In this document: positions 36,906 through 45,206 of the stretch, in pieces
Layout: each line of letters starts with the position of its first letter
Numbering within the stretch: position 1 is the first letter of the stretch
Assembly: GCA_947488305.1 (NCBI GenBank)
Contig: CANKZM010000005.1
Location: forward strand, 124,001-188,000
Length of the DNA: 64,000 nt
Reading direction: 5' to 3'
DNA from: an uncultured Roseobacter sp.
GTDB taxonomy: Bacteria > Pseudomonadota > Alphaproteobacteria > Rhodobacterales > Rhodobacteraceae
Notes under the pieces: generated by a model
Told to the model about the DNA's origin: nothing
The model's database searches: none
The model's input: only the letters and a program-made list of their open reading frames with translations
Translations under genes and position numbers: made by a program

Positions 36906-37803
36906 CTCGTTGTCCTTTTTCTTGTGCTTCGGACGGCAGGGTTGGCCCCGCTCTGTCCCGAAGACAGTCCTCTGTCAGAGTGGCAAGCCCGTCAGCACCT
37001 GAGGCCAGCCACATCATATCATCGGCATGTTTTTCCCGCAGGATCGCATGCTCTTCATTTGTGAAAGGGTTCCACCGGCCCATGCCAAACGGCAAGATGG
37101 TCGGCGACGCACCGCGATCGCTGACAGCGCGGCGCAAGTCCGGTAGCCTGGGAGAAGCGTTTAACCACTTACGTTGACCATCGAATGGCGCATCGACTCC
37201 CGCACCCTGCGCCAGAAAGAGATCTGGACGGCCCGAGAATTTCTCAAACGGCAGAACGCGTATCGGAATACCCGGCAGGGCCATCGACAGGTCCGTAATC
37301 ACGTCGCGCCAGCTGCGCTTTTCATCAACGATATCGCGGAGTTCAAGCCGGTCAGGGACCCTGCCCCCCTTTGCGATACACCTTGAAAGTGCGGAGCACC
37401 AAAAAACTTCAAGGCTGCGCGGGCTGAACATAACTGAAGCGATGCGACCACTGAACGGACGCACAGCTCGCGTCAGGTTTTCCGCAACACGCGCATAAAG
37501 CGATCCATTCGATAGGTTATCTTCAATGGATCCGATCATGTGCGGATCGCTGACCACAAGCGTCTTGACCCCGCTTGCAGCGGTACGATCCAGCAGATTG
37601 CCAACCCGGGATTGAGCGCGTTCAAAGGCCGCATTGTCTGAACGGTCGCTCAAGACCTGCCTCGAGAGAATGCCATGTCGCCCCCGCCGCGGCCCCCAAT
37701 AGGCGACACCCTGCGATGCCAGCCCTTCAGCATGGCGGCGCATGTAGTCATCAAAAGTGGCCGTGCCGGTGCGATGCGCACCAAGATGAAGAATTACGTC
37801 CAT
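36862..37803 (-). CDS. sulfotransferase-like protein of unknown function
   Basis: A 313-residue cytoplasmic protein. [19 protein letters not shown] (3-21) resembles the PAPS 5'-phosphate loop of sulfotransferases (HxGxHRTGTT), and [12 protein letters not shown] near residue 90 may be the later motif; no other match is strong. So a nucleotide-dependent transferase is possible but unsure. ATG 37803 is preferred as the fold begins there; the upstream frame adds a hydrophobic tail. Its last 44 bp overlap the scpA start, suggesting joint transcription. Divergent from the DUF4174 gene. Confidence 0.65.
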   Translation of the reverse strand: MDVILHLGAHRTGTATFDDYMRRHAEGLASQGVAYWGPRRGRHGILSRQVLSDRSDNAAFERAQSRVGNLLDRTAASGVKTLVVSDPHMIGSIEDNLSNGSLYARVAENLTRAVRPFSGRIASVMFSPRSLEVFWCSALSRCIAKGGRVPDRLELRDIVDEKRSWRDVITDLSMALPGIPIRVLPFEKFSGRPDLFLAQGAGVDAPFDGQRKWLNASPRLPDLRRAVSDRGASPTILPFGMGRWNPFTNEEHAILREKHADDMMWLASGADGLATLTEDCLRDRAGPTLPSEAQEKGQRDELEERHMARPGRR

Positions 37804-37968
37804 GGCGCAGGATACCCAACGTCGAAAAGCTGCCCCGATTGGCGTCGATATCGGAACCACCACCGCCACTACACCAAAACCCTTGCTGCAGATTTAATGG
37901 TAAATTTGCGCGTCTCAGCCATCGCATCTTGGAAAAAGAGGGTTATATTACTCGCAACAGGAGAGCGC

Positions 37969-38436
37969 ATGAAATCACTCGTACCCATTGTTATGGCAGC
38001 TCTTTTTGCTGCTCCGGCCCTTTCCGAAGACGTGCAGGCGGATGGCAAAGACGCGCTGTTCTTTTCGATGAACGAAGTCAATTTGACACAATTTAAGTGG
38101 AAAAAAAGACCTGTGGTGGTCTTTGCGGAGTCAGATCTCGATCCTGCCTTTGTTGAACAGATGGAACTGCTGCGCTCCCGCCCGGACGAGCTAGCGTCCA
38201 GAGATGTCGTCGTTATCACGGATACGGAACCGGAACCGCTGTCGGAGTTACGAAAGAAACTGCGCCCACGTGGCTTCATGCTGGTCCTGCTGAACAAGGA
38301 AGGCACGGTAAACGTGCGCAAACCCTTTCCCTGGGACGTGCGTGAAATCAGCCGAAGTATCGACAAGATGCCCATCCGGAAGCGTGAAATCCGCGAGCAG
38401 AAGGCACGTGCCGCAGAAAGTCGCGGGCCATCCTGA
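37969..38436 (+). CDS. DUF4174 domain protein, secreted
   Basis: A 155-residue protein with a signal peptide (1-19, ending APALS) and a mature part resembling the DUF4174 family: WKKRPVVVFAESDLDPAF, then LVLLNKEGTVNVRKPFPW, a thioredoxin-like pattern without Cys. CAGGAG precedes the ATG. The C-terminal 30 residues are Arg/Lys-rich. The function is not known. It converges on pccA. Confidence 0.84.
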   Translation: MKSLVPIVMAALFAAPALSEDVQADGKDALFFSMNEVNLTQFKWKKRPVVVFAESDLDPAFVEQMELLRSRPDELASRDVVVITDTEPEPLSELRKKLRPRGFMLVLLNKEGTVNVRKPFPWDVREISRSIDKMPIRKREIREQKARAAESRGPS

Positions 38437-38473
38437 CCGATTGGAATAAGCGCAGGCTGAGCAAACATCCGGG

Positions 38474-40519
38474 TTACTCAAACTCCATGATCACGTCATC
38501 CACTGCGAGGCTGTCACCCGCCTCTGCATTGATTTTGGTGACAGTGCCTTTGCGTTCGGCGCGCAGGATGTTCTCCATTTTCATAGCTTCGATGGTACAG
38601 AGCGCCTGCCCCTCCTGAACCTCGTCTCCAACAGCCACATCCAGTTTCACGACCAACCCGGGCATCGGGCACAGCAGCATCTTGGACGTATCGGGCGGCA
38701 ACTTCTCGGGCATCTTCAACGCAAGTTCCGCCTGTCGCGGCGTGCGGACATGGACTTTCAGATCAGCCCCGCGCGTTCTGATCCGGAAGCCACCCGAGAT
38801 TTTACCGACCTTCAACACCAAGGGTGCACCATCCACCATCATCTCAGCGAGCTGATCGCCGGGTGTCCAGTCACCGGTCACCCGCAACGTGCTTCCGTCG
38901 CCAAAGTCGACAGTCGACCCGGCATGGTCTGCGTCTATGCTCAGATCGTAGGAGTGTCCCTGCAACCGCGCATTCCAGTCTGTGCCGACCTTTCGTTCGT
39001 GGTTGTCCATGCGGCCTGAAACGCGCGTGCGGCGAATTTCGGCAACACGGTGCATGGCGGCACAAGCGGCGGCGATCCGGCGCAACTCACCTTCCGGCAA
39101 TTCGACGCCTTCAAAACCTTCCGGGTATTCTTCTGCAATAAAGGCGGTTGTCATCTCGCCCGATACAAATTTCGGGTGATCCATCACCGCCGACAGAAAC
39201 GGCAAGTTATGCCCGATGCCTTCAACCTCGAAACTGTCGAGGGCAACGCGCATCTGCTCAATCGCTTCAGCGCGCGTTGGCGCCCATGTGCAAAGCTTTG
39301 CGATCATCGGGTCGTAGTACATGCTGATCTCGCCGCCCTCATAGACACCGGTATCATTGCGCACAGCCATTTCACCAGCCGGCGCATCCCCTTGCCACGT
39401 GCCCTGTGCCAACAGCGGCCCGGCGGCAACCTCAGCCGGTGGGCGATATCGGGTCAGCCGCCCGATCGATGGCAAGAACCCTCGATAAGGATCTTCGGCG
39501 TAAAGCCGGTTTTCGATCGCCCAGCCGGTCAGCGTGACATCATCCTGCGTGATTGACAGCTTCTCTCCATTCGCCACCCGGATCATCTGCTCGACCAGAT
39601 CCACACCGGTGATAAGTTCGGTGACGGGGTGTTCCACCTGCAAGCGGGTGTTCATCTCAAGGAAGTAGAAATTCTTGTCGCCATCCACGATGAATTCAAC
39701 GGTGCCCGCGCTAGAATACCCAACCGCCTTGGCCAGGGCCACGGCTTGCTCGCCCATGGCCCTTCGAGTTGCTTCATCAAGGAAAGGGCTTGGGGCTTCT
39801 TCCACCACTTTCTGGTTGCGACGTTGAATGGAACATTCACGTTCGCCCAGGAAAATGCCGTTTCCATGGCTGTCGCACAGCACCTGAATTTCGATATGTC
39901 GGGGTTGAGTCACAAACTTCTCGATGAAAATGCGGTCATCACCGAAGGAGTTTGCTGCCTCGTTCTTGGACGACTGGAAGCCTTCACGCGCCTCTTCATC
40001 GTTCCACGCAATGCGCATGCCCTTGCCGCCCCCCCCCGCGGAGGCTTTGATCATCACCGGGTAGCCGATTTCATTCGATATCTTTACCGCTTCATCCGCA
40101 TCTTCGATCAGCCCCATGTATCCGGGAACAGTGCTCACATCCGCGTCCTGCGCGATTTTCTTGGAGGTGATCTTGTCCCCCATCTTTTCTATGGCGCCTA
40201 CAGGCGGGCCAACGAATGCAACGCCTGCGGCGTCCAACGCTTCGGCAAACTTGGCGTTCTCAGAGAGGAAACCGTAACCGGGATGTACCGCCTGAGCGCC
40301 CGATGACACGACCGCCTCCATCACCTTGTCGATGACAATGTATGACTGGTTTGCCGGTGGCGGGCCGATATGAACGGCTTCATCCGCCATCTGAACATGT
40401 AATGCCTGTTTGTCCGCGTCCGAATAGATCGCGACGGTGGTGATCCCCATCTTGCGAGCTGTTTTGATGACGCGGCATGCGATTTCGCCGCGATTGGCGA
40501 TCAGAATCTTATTGAACAT
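38474..40519 (-). CDS. pccA: propionyl-CoA carboxylase alpha subunit (biotin carboxylase/BCCP)
   Basis: A 681-residue biotin enzyme subunit that carboxylates its biotin and, with PccB, turns propionyl-CoA into (S)-methylmalonyl-CoA. The biotin carboxylase part starts FNKILIANRGEIACRVIKTA, has the ATP-grasp loop KASAGGGGKGMRIAW near residue 159, and the C-terminal carrier ends with the AMKM biotin motif (CTIEAMKMENILRA). ATG 40519 is the natural start; longer frames to 40618 have no ribosome site. It is 390 bp downstream of the next pcc-cluster gene, with a strong terminator in that gap. Confidence 0.95.
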   Translation of the reverse strand: MFNKILIANRGEIACRVIKTARKMGITTVAIYSDADKQALHVQMADEAVHIGPPPANQSYIVIDKVMEAVVSSGAQAVHPGYGFLSENAKFAEALDAAGVAFVGPPVGAIEKMGDKITSKKIAQDADVSTVPGYMGLIEDADEAVKISNEIGYPVMIKASAGGGGKGMRIAWNDEEAREGFQSSKNEAANSFGDDRIFIEKFVTQPRHIEIQVLCDSHGNGIFLGERECSIQRRNQKVVEEAPSPFLDEATRRAMGEQAVALAKAVGYSSAGTVEFIVDGDKNFYFLEMNTRLQVEHPVTELITGVDLVEQMIRVANGEKLSITQDDVTLTGWAIENRLYAEDPYRGFLPSIGRLTRYRPPAEVAAGPLLAQGTWQGDAPAGEMAVRNDTGVYEGGEISMYYDPMIAKLCTWAPTRAEAIEQMRVALDSFEVEGIGHNLPFLSAVMDHPKFVSGEMTTAFIAEEYPEGFEGVELPEGELRRIAAACAAMHRVAEIRRTRVSGRMDNHERKVGTDWNARLQGHSYDLSIDADHAGSTVDFGDGSTLRVTGDWTPGDQLAEMMVDGAPLVLKVGKISGGFRIRTRGADLKVHVRTPRQAELALKMPEKLPPDTSKMLLCPMPGLVVKLDVAVGDEVQEGQALCTIEAMKMENILRAERKGTVTKINAEAGDSLAVDDVIMEFE

Positions 40520-40702
40520 AGCAAGTCTTTCTTTGGCAGATCGGATGAGACGAAGCAGGTTTCTGGGCGACCTGAATTGATGCGCGACGAAGCACGCCGG
40601 GCATCGCAGGAATTTCATGTGGGCAAAAGAAACGAGATCCAGCTATTCTGGACCGGAGGTTTCCGGACCGATCGGTTGCTGCTGCACGATAACCCTTGGC
40701 CC

Positions 40703-40748
40703 AAAAAAAGACGGGCAACATATGGCGAAATAGCCGCTGTTGCCCGTC
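40703..40748 (-). terminator. strong intrinsic terminator 160 bp past the 122-codon gene
   Basis: On the minus strand the eleven-base arms GACGGGCAACA and TGTTGCCCGTC are perfectly complementary, with an inner GGC/GCC pair, and seven T follow the second arm. It lies 160 bp after the preceding gene's stop and 184 bp before pccA. So it either ends an independent small RNA, ends a long 3' leader, or is an attenuator for pccA. Confidence 0.87.
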
Positions 40749-40809
40749 AGGGGAAGGGGTACGAATAGTGTACACAGAAGCTTCGCGGGGATATGCGCGC
40801 ACTCCTGCA
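40703..40809 (-). ncRNA. candidate small RNA ending at the intrinsic terminator
   Basis: A minus-strand transcript of about 107 nt is proposed. A -10 like TATAGT at 40816-40821 has a weak -35 (TTTGTG at 40838-40843, 16-base spacing). The RNA would end in the strong hairpin and U-tract at 40748-40703. Frames inside lack a good start. No Rfam family comes to mind. The evidence is the promoter-terminator pair alone; an attenuator in the pccA leader is an equal alternative. Confidence 0.35.
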
Positions 40810-40909
40810 AAACCCACTATACACGTTTTAGTTGCAGCACAAAGAAGAATTCCCGCCACTTTGAGGCGGTGGGCCAAGTTTCGCCACATTGGAGGGGTCT
40901 CAGGCAAAA

Positions 40910-41266
40910 TCACGCCGACGCTCCTCCAAAAGCTTCCGGGAAAGATGCCTGAGCAACCCGCACATCTATCACCAGAAGAGCTTCGTAACTCTCTGGATCA
41001 AAGGGGTCCGTCGCTGGCACAACTTCACGACCAAATAGCCAGGACAGGCGCCCAGCGTCCAGGTTGCCGCGTTCAAACGGATGTTCCCCAAAATGCTCCC
41101 AAAGGGCTTGGAAAAACGCCGCATCCGCGCGGCGATCTGCTGGTTTGCGGTCCCGAAATCGCTCGCGCTGAACCAAAGGCGTCACGCCACGCGGGTTGAA
41201 TCTGCGCAATGTGAATTGGTAGTCCGTGCCGGGAAGCCTACCGGGAAATCCCTTGTGCTTTAGCAT
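40910..41266 (-). CDS. conserved hypothetical protein of the pcc cluster, about 118 aa
   Basis: A cytoplasmic protein rich in Arg, Asp and Phe, with DRKPADRRADAAFFQALWEH and GRLSWLFGREVVPATDPFDP. Codon use is normal and the composition is that of a folded protein. I recognise no named family. The start is ATG 41266; ATG 41278 four codons earlier is an alternative, with GAGG only one base before it. It lies between pccB's small genes and pccA, so it may be part of the propionate operon. The gap to the DUF6497-like gene is about 80 bp. Confidence 0.7.
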   Translation of the reverse strand: MLKHKGFPGRLPGTDYQFTLRRFNPRGVTPLVQRERFRDRKPADRRADAAFFQALWEHFGEHPFERGNLDAGRLSWLFGREVVPATDPFDPESYEALLVIDVRVAQASFPEAFGGASA

Positions 41267-41357
41267 CTTACCAAGCATTCCTCATGCAATGCATTAGAAG
41301 TATTGGCCGGCAAATACGAGATCAGCCTGCCCATCGCTACCATATGGCTCGCCGGCA

Positions 41358-41753
41358 TCACCATAACACTTCCGCTTCGCATACGCGGCCTTTTACGCGG
41401 AATGTTTCGATGTACTGGGTCGCTTCGGGATCTGCCGTGCCGAAAGCCACGGGACGGTCGAGAAGCGTAATGACGACGACATCCGCGACAAGCTCGTATT
41501 CCTGCATGTAAGGCAAAGCCACATCTGTGCATAACCGCTCGAAATCGCCTTGAGCTTGCTCAAAAGTCATATCACCGGATTTCTTGCCGATTTGAGGCGC
41601 GAGAAAGCGAAACCGCACCCACGCCTCCGAGCCAACCTCGTCTATAAGTACCTCAAACAGTTCCACGCTTTGACCTGACGGCATGGACCAGCGGACCGCG
41701 TTGGCCCTAGGCGGCGTCTTTTTCTGATGCATGTAAGCGGGCAGAATTTGCAT
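41358..41753 (-). CDS. hypothetical protein, possibly DUF6497 family, 131 aa
   Basis: A soluble protein of 131 residues; the middle VWVRFRFLAPQ-like segment (AWVRFRFLAPQIGKKSGDMT) and VVITLLDRPVAFGTADPEA look like a small beta-rich domain. I believe it matches a Rhodobacteraceae family listed as DUF6497, but I am not sure. The gene's ATG lies three bases past the RidA stop, so they are co-transcribed. The function is unknown. Confidence 0.75.
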   Translation of the reverse strand: MQILPAYMHQKKTPPRANAVRWSMPSGQSVELFEVLIDEVGSEAWVRFRFLAPQIGKKSGDMTFEQAQGDFERLCTDVALPYMQEYELVADVVVITLLDRPVAFGTADPEATQYIETFRVKGRVCEAEVLW

Positions 41754-41755
41754 AT

Positions 41756-42154
41756 CTACCCCCGCCGCCGCGCTACGCAGTCGACTTCCACCAACGCCCC
41801 GACAGCCAATGCGGTCACACCCACCGTTGTACGCGCTGGAAGCTTATCTGCCTCGAAGAAGGACTGATAAGTTTGGTTGAATGCCGCGTAGTCCCGTTCA
41901 AATTCGGTAAGGTAACAACGGCACTGAACCACGTCGCTCAGGTCCAGCTCCAGCCCCTGCAAGACAGTGCGCAGGTTTTCCATCACCTGCCGGGTCTGTG
42001 CCGCGATGCCCTCCGCCAAAGGAGCATCCGGAGCACCCGGAACCGTTGGCATCTGACCCGTGAGCATCACCCAGCCGTCAGCCTCCACCGCGTGGGAGAA
42101 AGGAGCAACATGGTCGGGTGCTGCAGAAACGTTATGAAAAATAAAATTCTTCAC
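41756..42154 (-). CDS. RidA family protein (enamine/imine deaminase-like)
   Basis: A 132-residue RidA (YjgF/UK114) homologue. VMLTGQMPTVPGAPD and VMENLRTVLQGLELDLSDVVQCRCYL are typical of the family, which hydrolyses reactive enamines; the catalytic Arg falls in QCRCYL. KLPARTTVGVTALAVGALVEVDC is the C-terminal signature. The start is GTG 42154, just past the pccB stop; TAAGG overlaps that stop but is close to the GTG, so the start is less certain than usual. It belongs to the pcc operon. Confidence 0.88.
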   Translation of the reverse strand: MKNFIFHNVSAAPDHVAPFSHAVEADGWVMLTGQMPTVPGAPDAPLAEGIAAQTRQVMENLRTVLQGLELDLSDVVQCRCYLTEFERDYAAFNQTYQSFFEADKLPARTTVGVTALAVGALVEVDCVARRRG

Positions 42155-42158
42155 GGCC

Positions 42159-43691
42159 TTACAGCGGGATATTGTCGTGCTTTTTCCAGGGCACCTGAAC
42201 CGATTTGTTCCGCAGCGACGCAAAAGCCCGCGCGATCCGTTTGCGGGTTGTCCGAGGCATTATAACCTCGTCAACGAACCCGCGCTCCGATGCGACAAAG
42301 GGGTTTGCGAACCTCTCCTCGTAGTCAGCAGTATGTTTTGCAATCTTGTCGGGATCACCGAGGTCGGCGCGATGAATGATTTCTGTCGCGCCCTTGGCCC
42401 CCATGACGGCCACCTCTGCGGAGGGCCAGGCATAATTGAAATCTGCCTGAAGGTGCTTGGACGACATCACAACATAAGCACCGCCATAAGCTTTGCGCGT
42501 GATGACGGTCACCATGGGCACTGTCGCCTCACCATATGCAAACAGAAGCTTGGCACCGTGCTTGATGACACCGCCATACTCCTGACTGGTCCCTGGCAGG
42601 AAACCAGGAACGTCAATCAGGGTCAGGATCGGGATTTCGAACGCATCACAGAACCGCACAAACCGCGCCGCCTTGCGGGAGCTGTCGATATCGAGGCACC
42701 CCGCCAAAACGAGCGGCTGATTGGCGACCACCCCTACTGTACGCCCCTCAAGCCGGATAAAGCCCGTGATAATGTTTTTCGCAAATTCCTCCTGGATTTC
42801 ATAGAAATCGCCCTCATCCGCCAGCTTATGGATCAGCTCTTTCATATCGTATGGCGTGTTCGGGTTTTCCGGCACCAACGTGTCCAAGGAAGGCTCGATA
42901 CGGTTCGGATCATCAAAGAACGGTCGAACCGGCGGCTGCTCCCGGTTATTCGACGGTAGAAAATCAACCAACCGGCGCACTTCTGCCAGGGCTTCGACAT
43001 CGTTTTCAAAGGCGGCATCGGCCACCGACGATTTGCGGGTATGTGTTGTCGCACCGCCCAACTCCTCCGCGGACACATGCTCATTGGTCACGGTCTTCAC
43101 CACATCGGGGCCGGTGACGAACATGTACGAGCTGTCTTTGACCATGAATATGAAATCAGTCATCGCGGGCGAATAGACGGCCCCGCCCGCACAAGGCCCC
43201 ATGATCACGCTGATCTGCGGCACAACTCCTGATGCGGTGATATTGCGCTGGAAGACTTCGCCGTATCCCGCCAGAGAATCGACACCTTCCTGAATGCGTG
43301 CACCGCCGGAATCGTTGATGCCAATCACAGGCGCCCCGTTCTGAACCGCCATATCCATGATCTTGCAGATTTTCTTGGCATGGGTCTCCGACACGGACCC
43401 GCCCAGAACCGTGAAATCCTGACTGAACACATAGACCAAACGGCCGTTGATTGTACCCCAGCCCGTTACCACCCCATCACCTGCAGGTTTCTGGTTTTCC
43501 ATCCCGAAATCGGTACAACGATGCGAGACGAACATGTCAAACTCTTCGAAACTGCCATCATCCAAAAGCAGCTCAACGCGTTCGCGTGCCGTTAGCTTTC
43601 CGCGCCCGTGCTGTGCGTCGATCCGCTTCTGACCACCGCCCAAACGAGCCGTCGCACGTCTTTCTTCAAGTTGTTCCAGGATGTCTTTCAT
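42159..43691 (-). CDS. pccB: propionyl-CoA carboxylase beta subunit (carboxyltransferase)
   Basis: A 510-residue carboxyltransferase that moves CO2 from PccA biotin to propionyl-CoA. [21 protein letters not shown] near residue 120 and [17 protein letters not shown] are the acyl-CoA binding loops, and [22 protein letters not shown] near residue 370 is the biotin region. [13 protein letters not shown] at ATG 43691 is the family start. The upstream region has PccR-type TTTGCAAA sites. Together with pccA and scpA it routes propionyl-CoA to succinyl-CoA. Confidence 0.95.
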   Translation of the reverse strand: MKDILEQLEERRATARLGGGQKRIDAQHGRGKLTARERVELLLDDGSFEEFDMFVSHRCTDFGMENQKPAGDGVVTGWGTINGRLVYVFSQDFTVLGGSVSETHAKKICKIMDMAVQNGAPVIGINDSGGARIQEGVDSLAGYGEVFQRNITASGVVPQISVIMGPCAGGAVYSPAMTDFIFMVKDSSYMFVTGPDVVKTVTNEHVSAEELGGATTHTRKSSVADAAFENDVEALAEVRRLVDFLPSNNREQPPVRPFFDDPNRIEPSLDTLVPENPNTPYDMKELIHKLADEGDFYEIQEEFAKNIITGFIRLEGRTVGVVANQPLVLAGCLDIDSSRKAARFVRFCDAFEIPILTLIDVPGFLPGTSQEYGGVIKHGAKLLFAYGEATVPMVTVITRKAYGGAYVVMSSKHLQADFNYAWPSAEVAVMGAKGATEIIHRADLGDPDKIAKHTADYEERFANPFVASERGFVDEVIMPRTTRKRIARAFASLRNKSVQVPWKKHDNIPL

Positions 43692-43757
43692 GATGAACCC
43701 CACATTTGGATGTCACTCCTCTTACCCAAGTGCACCGCACAAACGAAGAATTAATAA

Positions 43758-43810
43758 GCAAATTTGCAAAGCCTATACACTTACATAAATGCAAATTGCA
43801 AATCTGCGAA
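43758..43810. promoter_or_regulatory. putative PccR operator region upstream of pccB
   Basis: TTTGCAAA occurs exactly at 43763-43770, inside a GCAAATTTGC palindrome (43758-43767). A tandem AATGCAAATTGCAAATCTGC-like run at 43788-43810 repeats the GC-centred core every seven or eight bases. In Rhodobacter sphaeroides PccR acts at TTTGCAAA-N4-TTTGCAAA before pccB. Here the exact N4 spacing is not met. The site is 67-119 bp before pccB's start and could also serve the divergent MFS gene. Confidence 0.7.
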
Positions 43811-43868
43811 GCGGAAGACGTGACGCTCCAAGATGGACAAGCTCAAAAGCGTAACCTAAGAAACCATT

Positions 43869-45095
43869 ATGCAACAACACAAGCCAGTCCGCTTCCTGGA
43901 TCGGACAACCCCCCCGCATATCGCGACACTCATCCTGCTGGCCGGCATGTCAGCGATCGTCATGAACATGTTTCTGCCCAGTCTTCCCAAGATGACTGCG
44001 CATTTTGACACAGACTATGGGATCATGCAGCTTTCGGTCGCGCTCTATCTTGGTGTCAGTGGCGTGCTACAGGTTTTTTTGGGGCCCATATCCGACAATC
44101 TGGGCCGGCGGCCCGTCATTCTATGGGGGTTGGGAGGTTTTCTGATCGCAACGCTGGGATGCATATTGGCACCCACGGTCGAGATTTTTTTGGTTTTCCG
44201 CATGTGTCAGGCACTGAGCGCAGTTGCCATGGTGCTAAGCCGTGCCGCCGTCAGGGATATGTTTGAGCAGGACAAGGCCGCCTCGATGATCGGCTATGTC
44301 ACCATGGGCATGGCCATCGTTCCAATGGTGAGTCCGATGTTTGGCGGTATTCTCGACCAACTCTTCGGATGGAAAGCCAATTTCTGGGCCCTTTTGGTGC
44401 TGGGCGCGTTAACGCTCTGGCTGGCATGGGCCGATATGGGTGAAACGGCTGTCAAAAGCGGAAAGTCCCTGACCGCACAATTCGCGGAGTACCCTGAGTT
44501 GCTGACCTCGCCGAGGTTCTGGGGATACTCTCTTGCAGCAGGATTCTGTTCCGGTGCCTTTTTCGCCTATCTCGGCGGTGGGCCTTTTGTGGGGTCCGTC
44601 GTTTTCGGCATGACCCCTTTCTGGGTCGGCATCTACTTTGGCGCGCCTGCTGTCGGGTATTTCTTCGGTAATATGCTCACAGGCATGTTGGCGCAGCGCG
44701 TCGGGATAAACAAATTGGTCCTGACCGGCTCCCTGATCAATGCCTTCGGCGTCGCGTTGTCCCTGTCAATCCTTCTTGTGGGCGCTGGCAGCCCGCTTAG
44801 CTTCTTTGGCCTCATGACGTTTGTCGGGCTTGGGAACGGACTGGTGATCCCCAATGCGACCGCTGGACTCTTGTCAGTTCGACCACATCTTGCAGGTACT
44901 GCGTCCGGCTTGGGTGGCGCGATCATGATTGGTGGCGGGGCCGCACTCAGCGCCTTGGCGGGCGCCTCGCTTGATGAAACCACCGGGGCGCTGCCGCTGC
45001 TTTACATCATGCTTGGAACGGCCCTTGCAGCAGTGACGTCCATTCTTGCTGTCTATTGGCGCGAAAGCCGCATCGCCGGACAAGGCGGGATTTGA
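43869..45095 (+). CDS. MFS exporter of the Bcr/CflA drug-resistance type
   Basis: A 408-residue inner-membrane protein with twelve hydrophobic segments. MNMFLPSLPKMTAHFDTDYG and GPISDNLGRRPVILWGLG (loop 2-3 motif A) are Bcr/CflA signatures; FRMCQALSAVAMVLSRAAVRD is the fourth-helix region. Exports drugs or metabolites such as dipeptides or cysteine in homologues. It lies between pccB (divergent) and pccR (same strand, 112 bp), an arrangement that may put it under PccR influence. A ribosome site is weak. Confidence 0.9.
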   Translation: MQQHKPVRFLDRTTPPHIATLILLAGMSAIVMNMFLPSLPKMTAHFDTDYGIMQLSVALYLGVSGVLQVFLGPISDNLGRRPVILWGLGGFLIATLGCILAPTVEIFLVFRMCQALSAVAMVLSRAAVRDMFEQDKAASMIGYVTMGMAIVPMVSPMFGGILDQLFGWKANFWALLVLGALTLWLAWADMGETAVKSGKSLTAQFAEYPELLTSPRFWGYSLAAGFCSGAFFAYLGGGPFVGSVVFGMTPFWVGIYFGAPAVGYFFGNMLTGMLAQRVGINKLVLTGSLINAFGVALSLSILLVGAGSPLSFFGLMTFVGLGNGLVIPNATAGLLSVRPHLAGTASGLGGAIMIGGGAALSALAGASLDETTGALPLLYIMLGTALAAVTSILAVYWRESRIAGQGGI

Positions 45096-45144
45096 GACCA
45101 CTTCCTACGCGCTGACGATAATCACGCCACCTTGCCCCGATGAG

Positions 45145-45184
45145 TTTGCAAAGCTACGATTTGCAAAGCAATGCAATTTGCAAA
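45145..45184. promoter_or_regulatory. putative PccR auto-regulatory operator, three TTTGCAAA boxes
   Basis: TTTGCAAA occurs exactly at 45145-45152, 45160-45167 and 45177-45184, all just before pccR (start 45207). The spacings are 15 and 17 bp between starts, and a further GC-centred near-copy, AATGCAAT, lies at 45170-45177. This eight-base word is the element of the PccR motif of Rhodobacter sphaeroides, so autoregulation is likely. Three copies in 40 bp is not chance. Confidence 0.8.
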
Positions 45185-45206
45185 GCTTTGACAGAGGATC
45201 AACGCC

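Larger units (their letters stand above)
40520..40909. other. 390-bp gene-free stretch upstream of pccA
   Basis: No gene is convincing here. It contains a strong minus-strand terminator (40703-40748) and a possible minus-strand promoter (-10 TATAGT at 40816-40821). The part nearest pccA (40520-40702) is its 5' leader and holds no clear open frame with a ribosome site. Confidence 0.7.
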
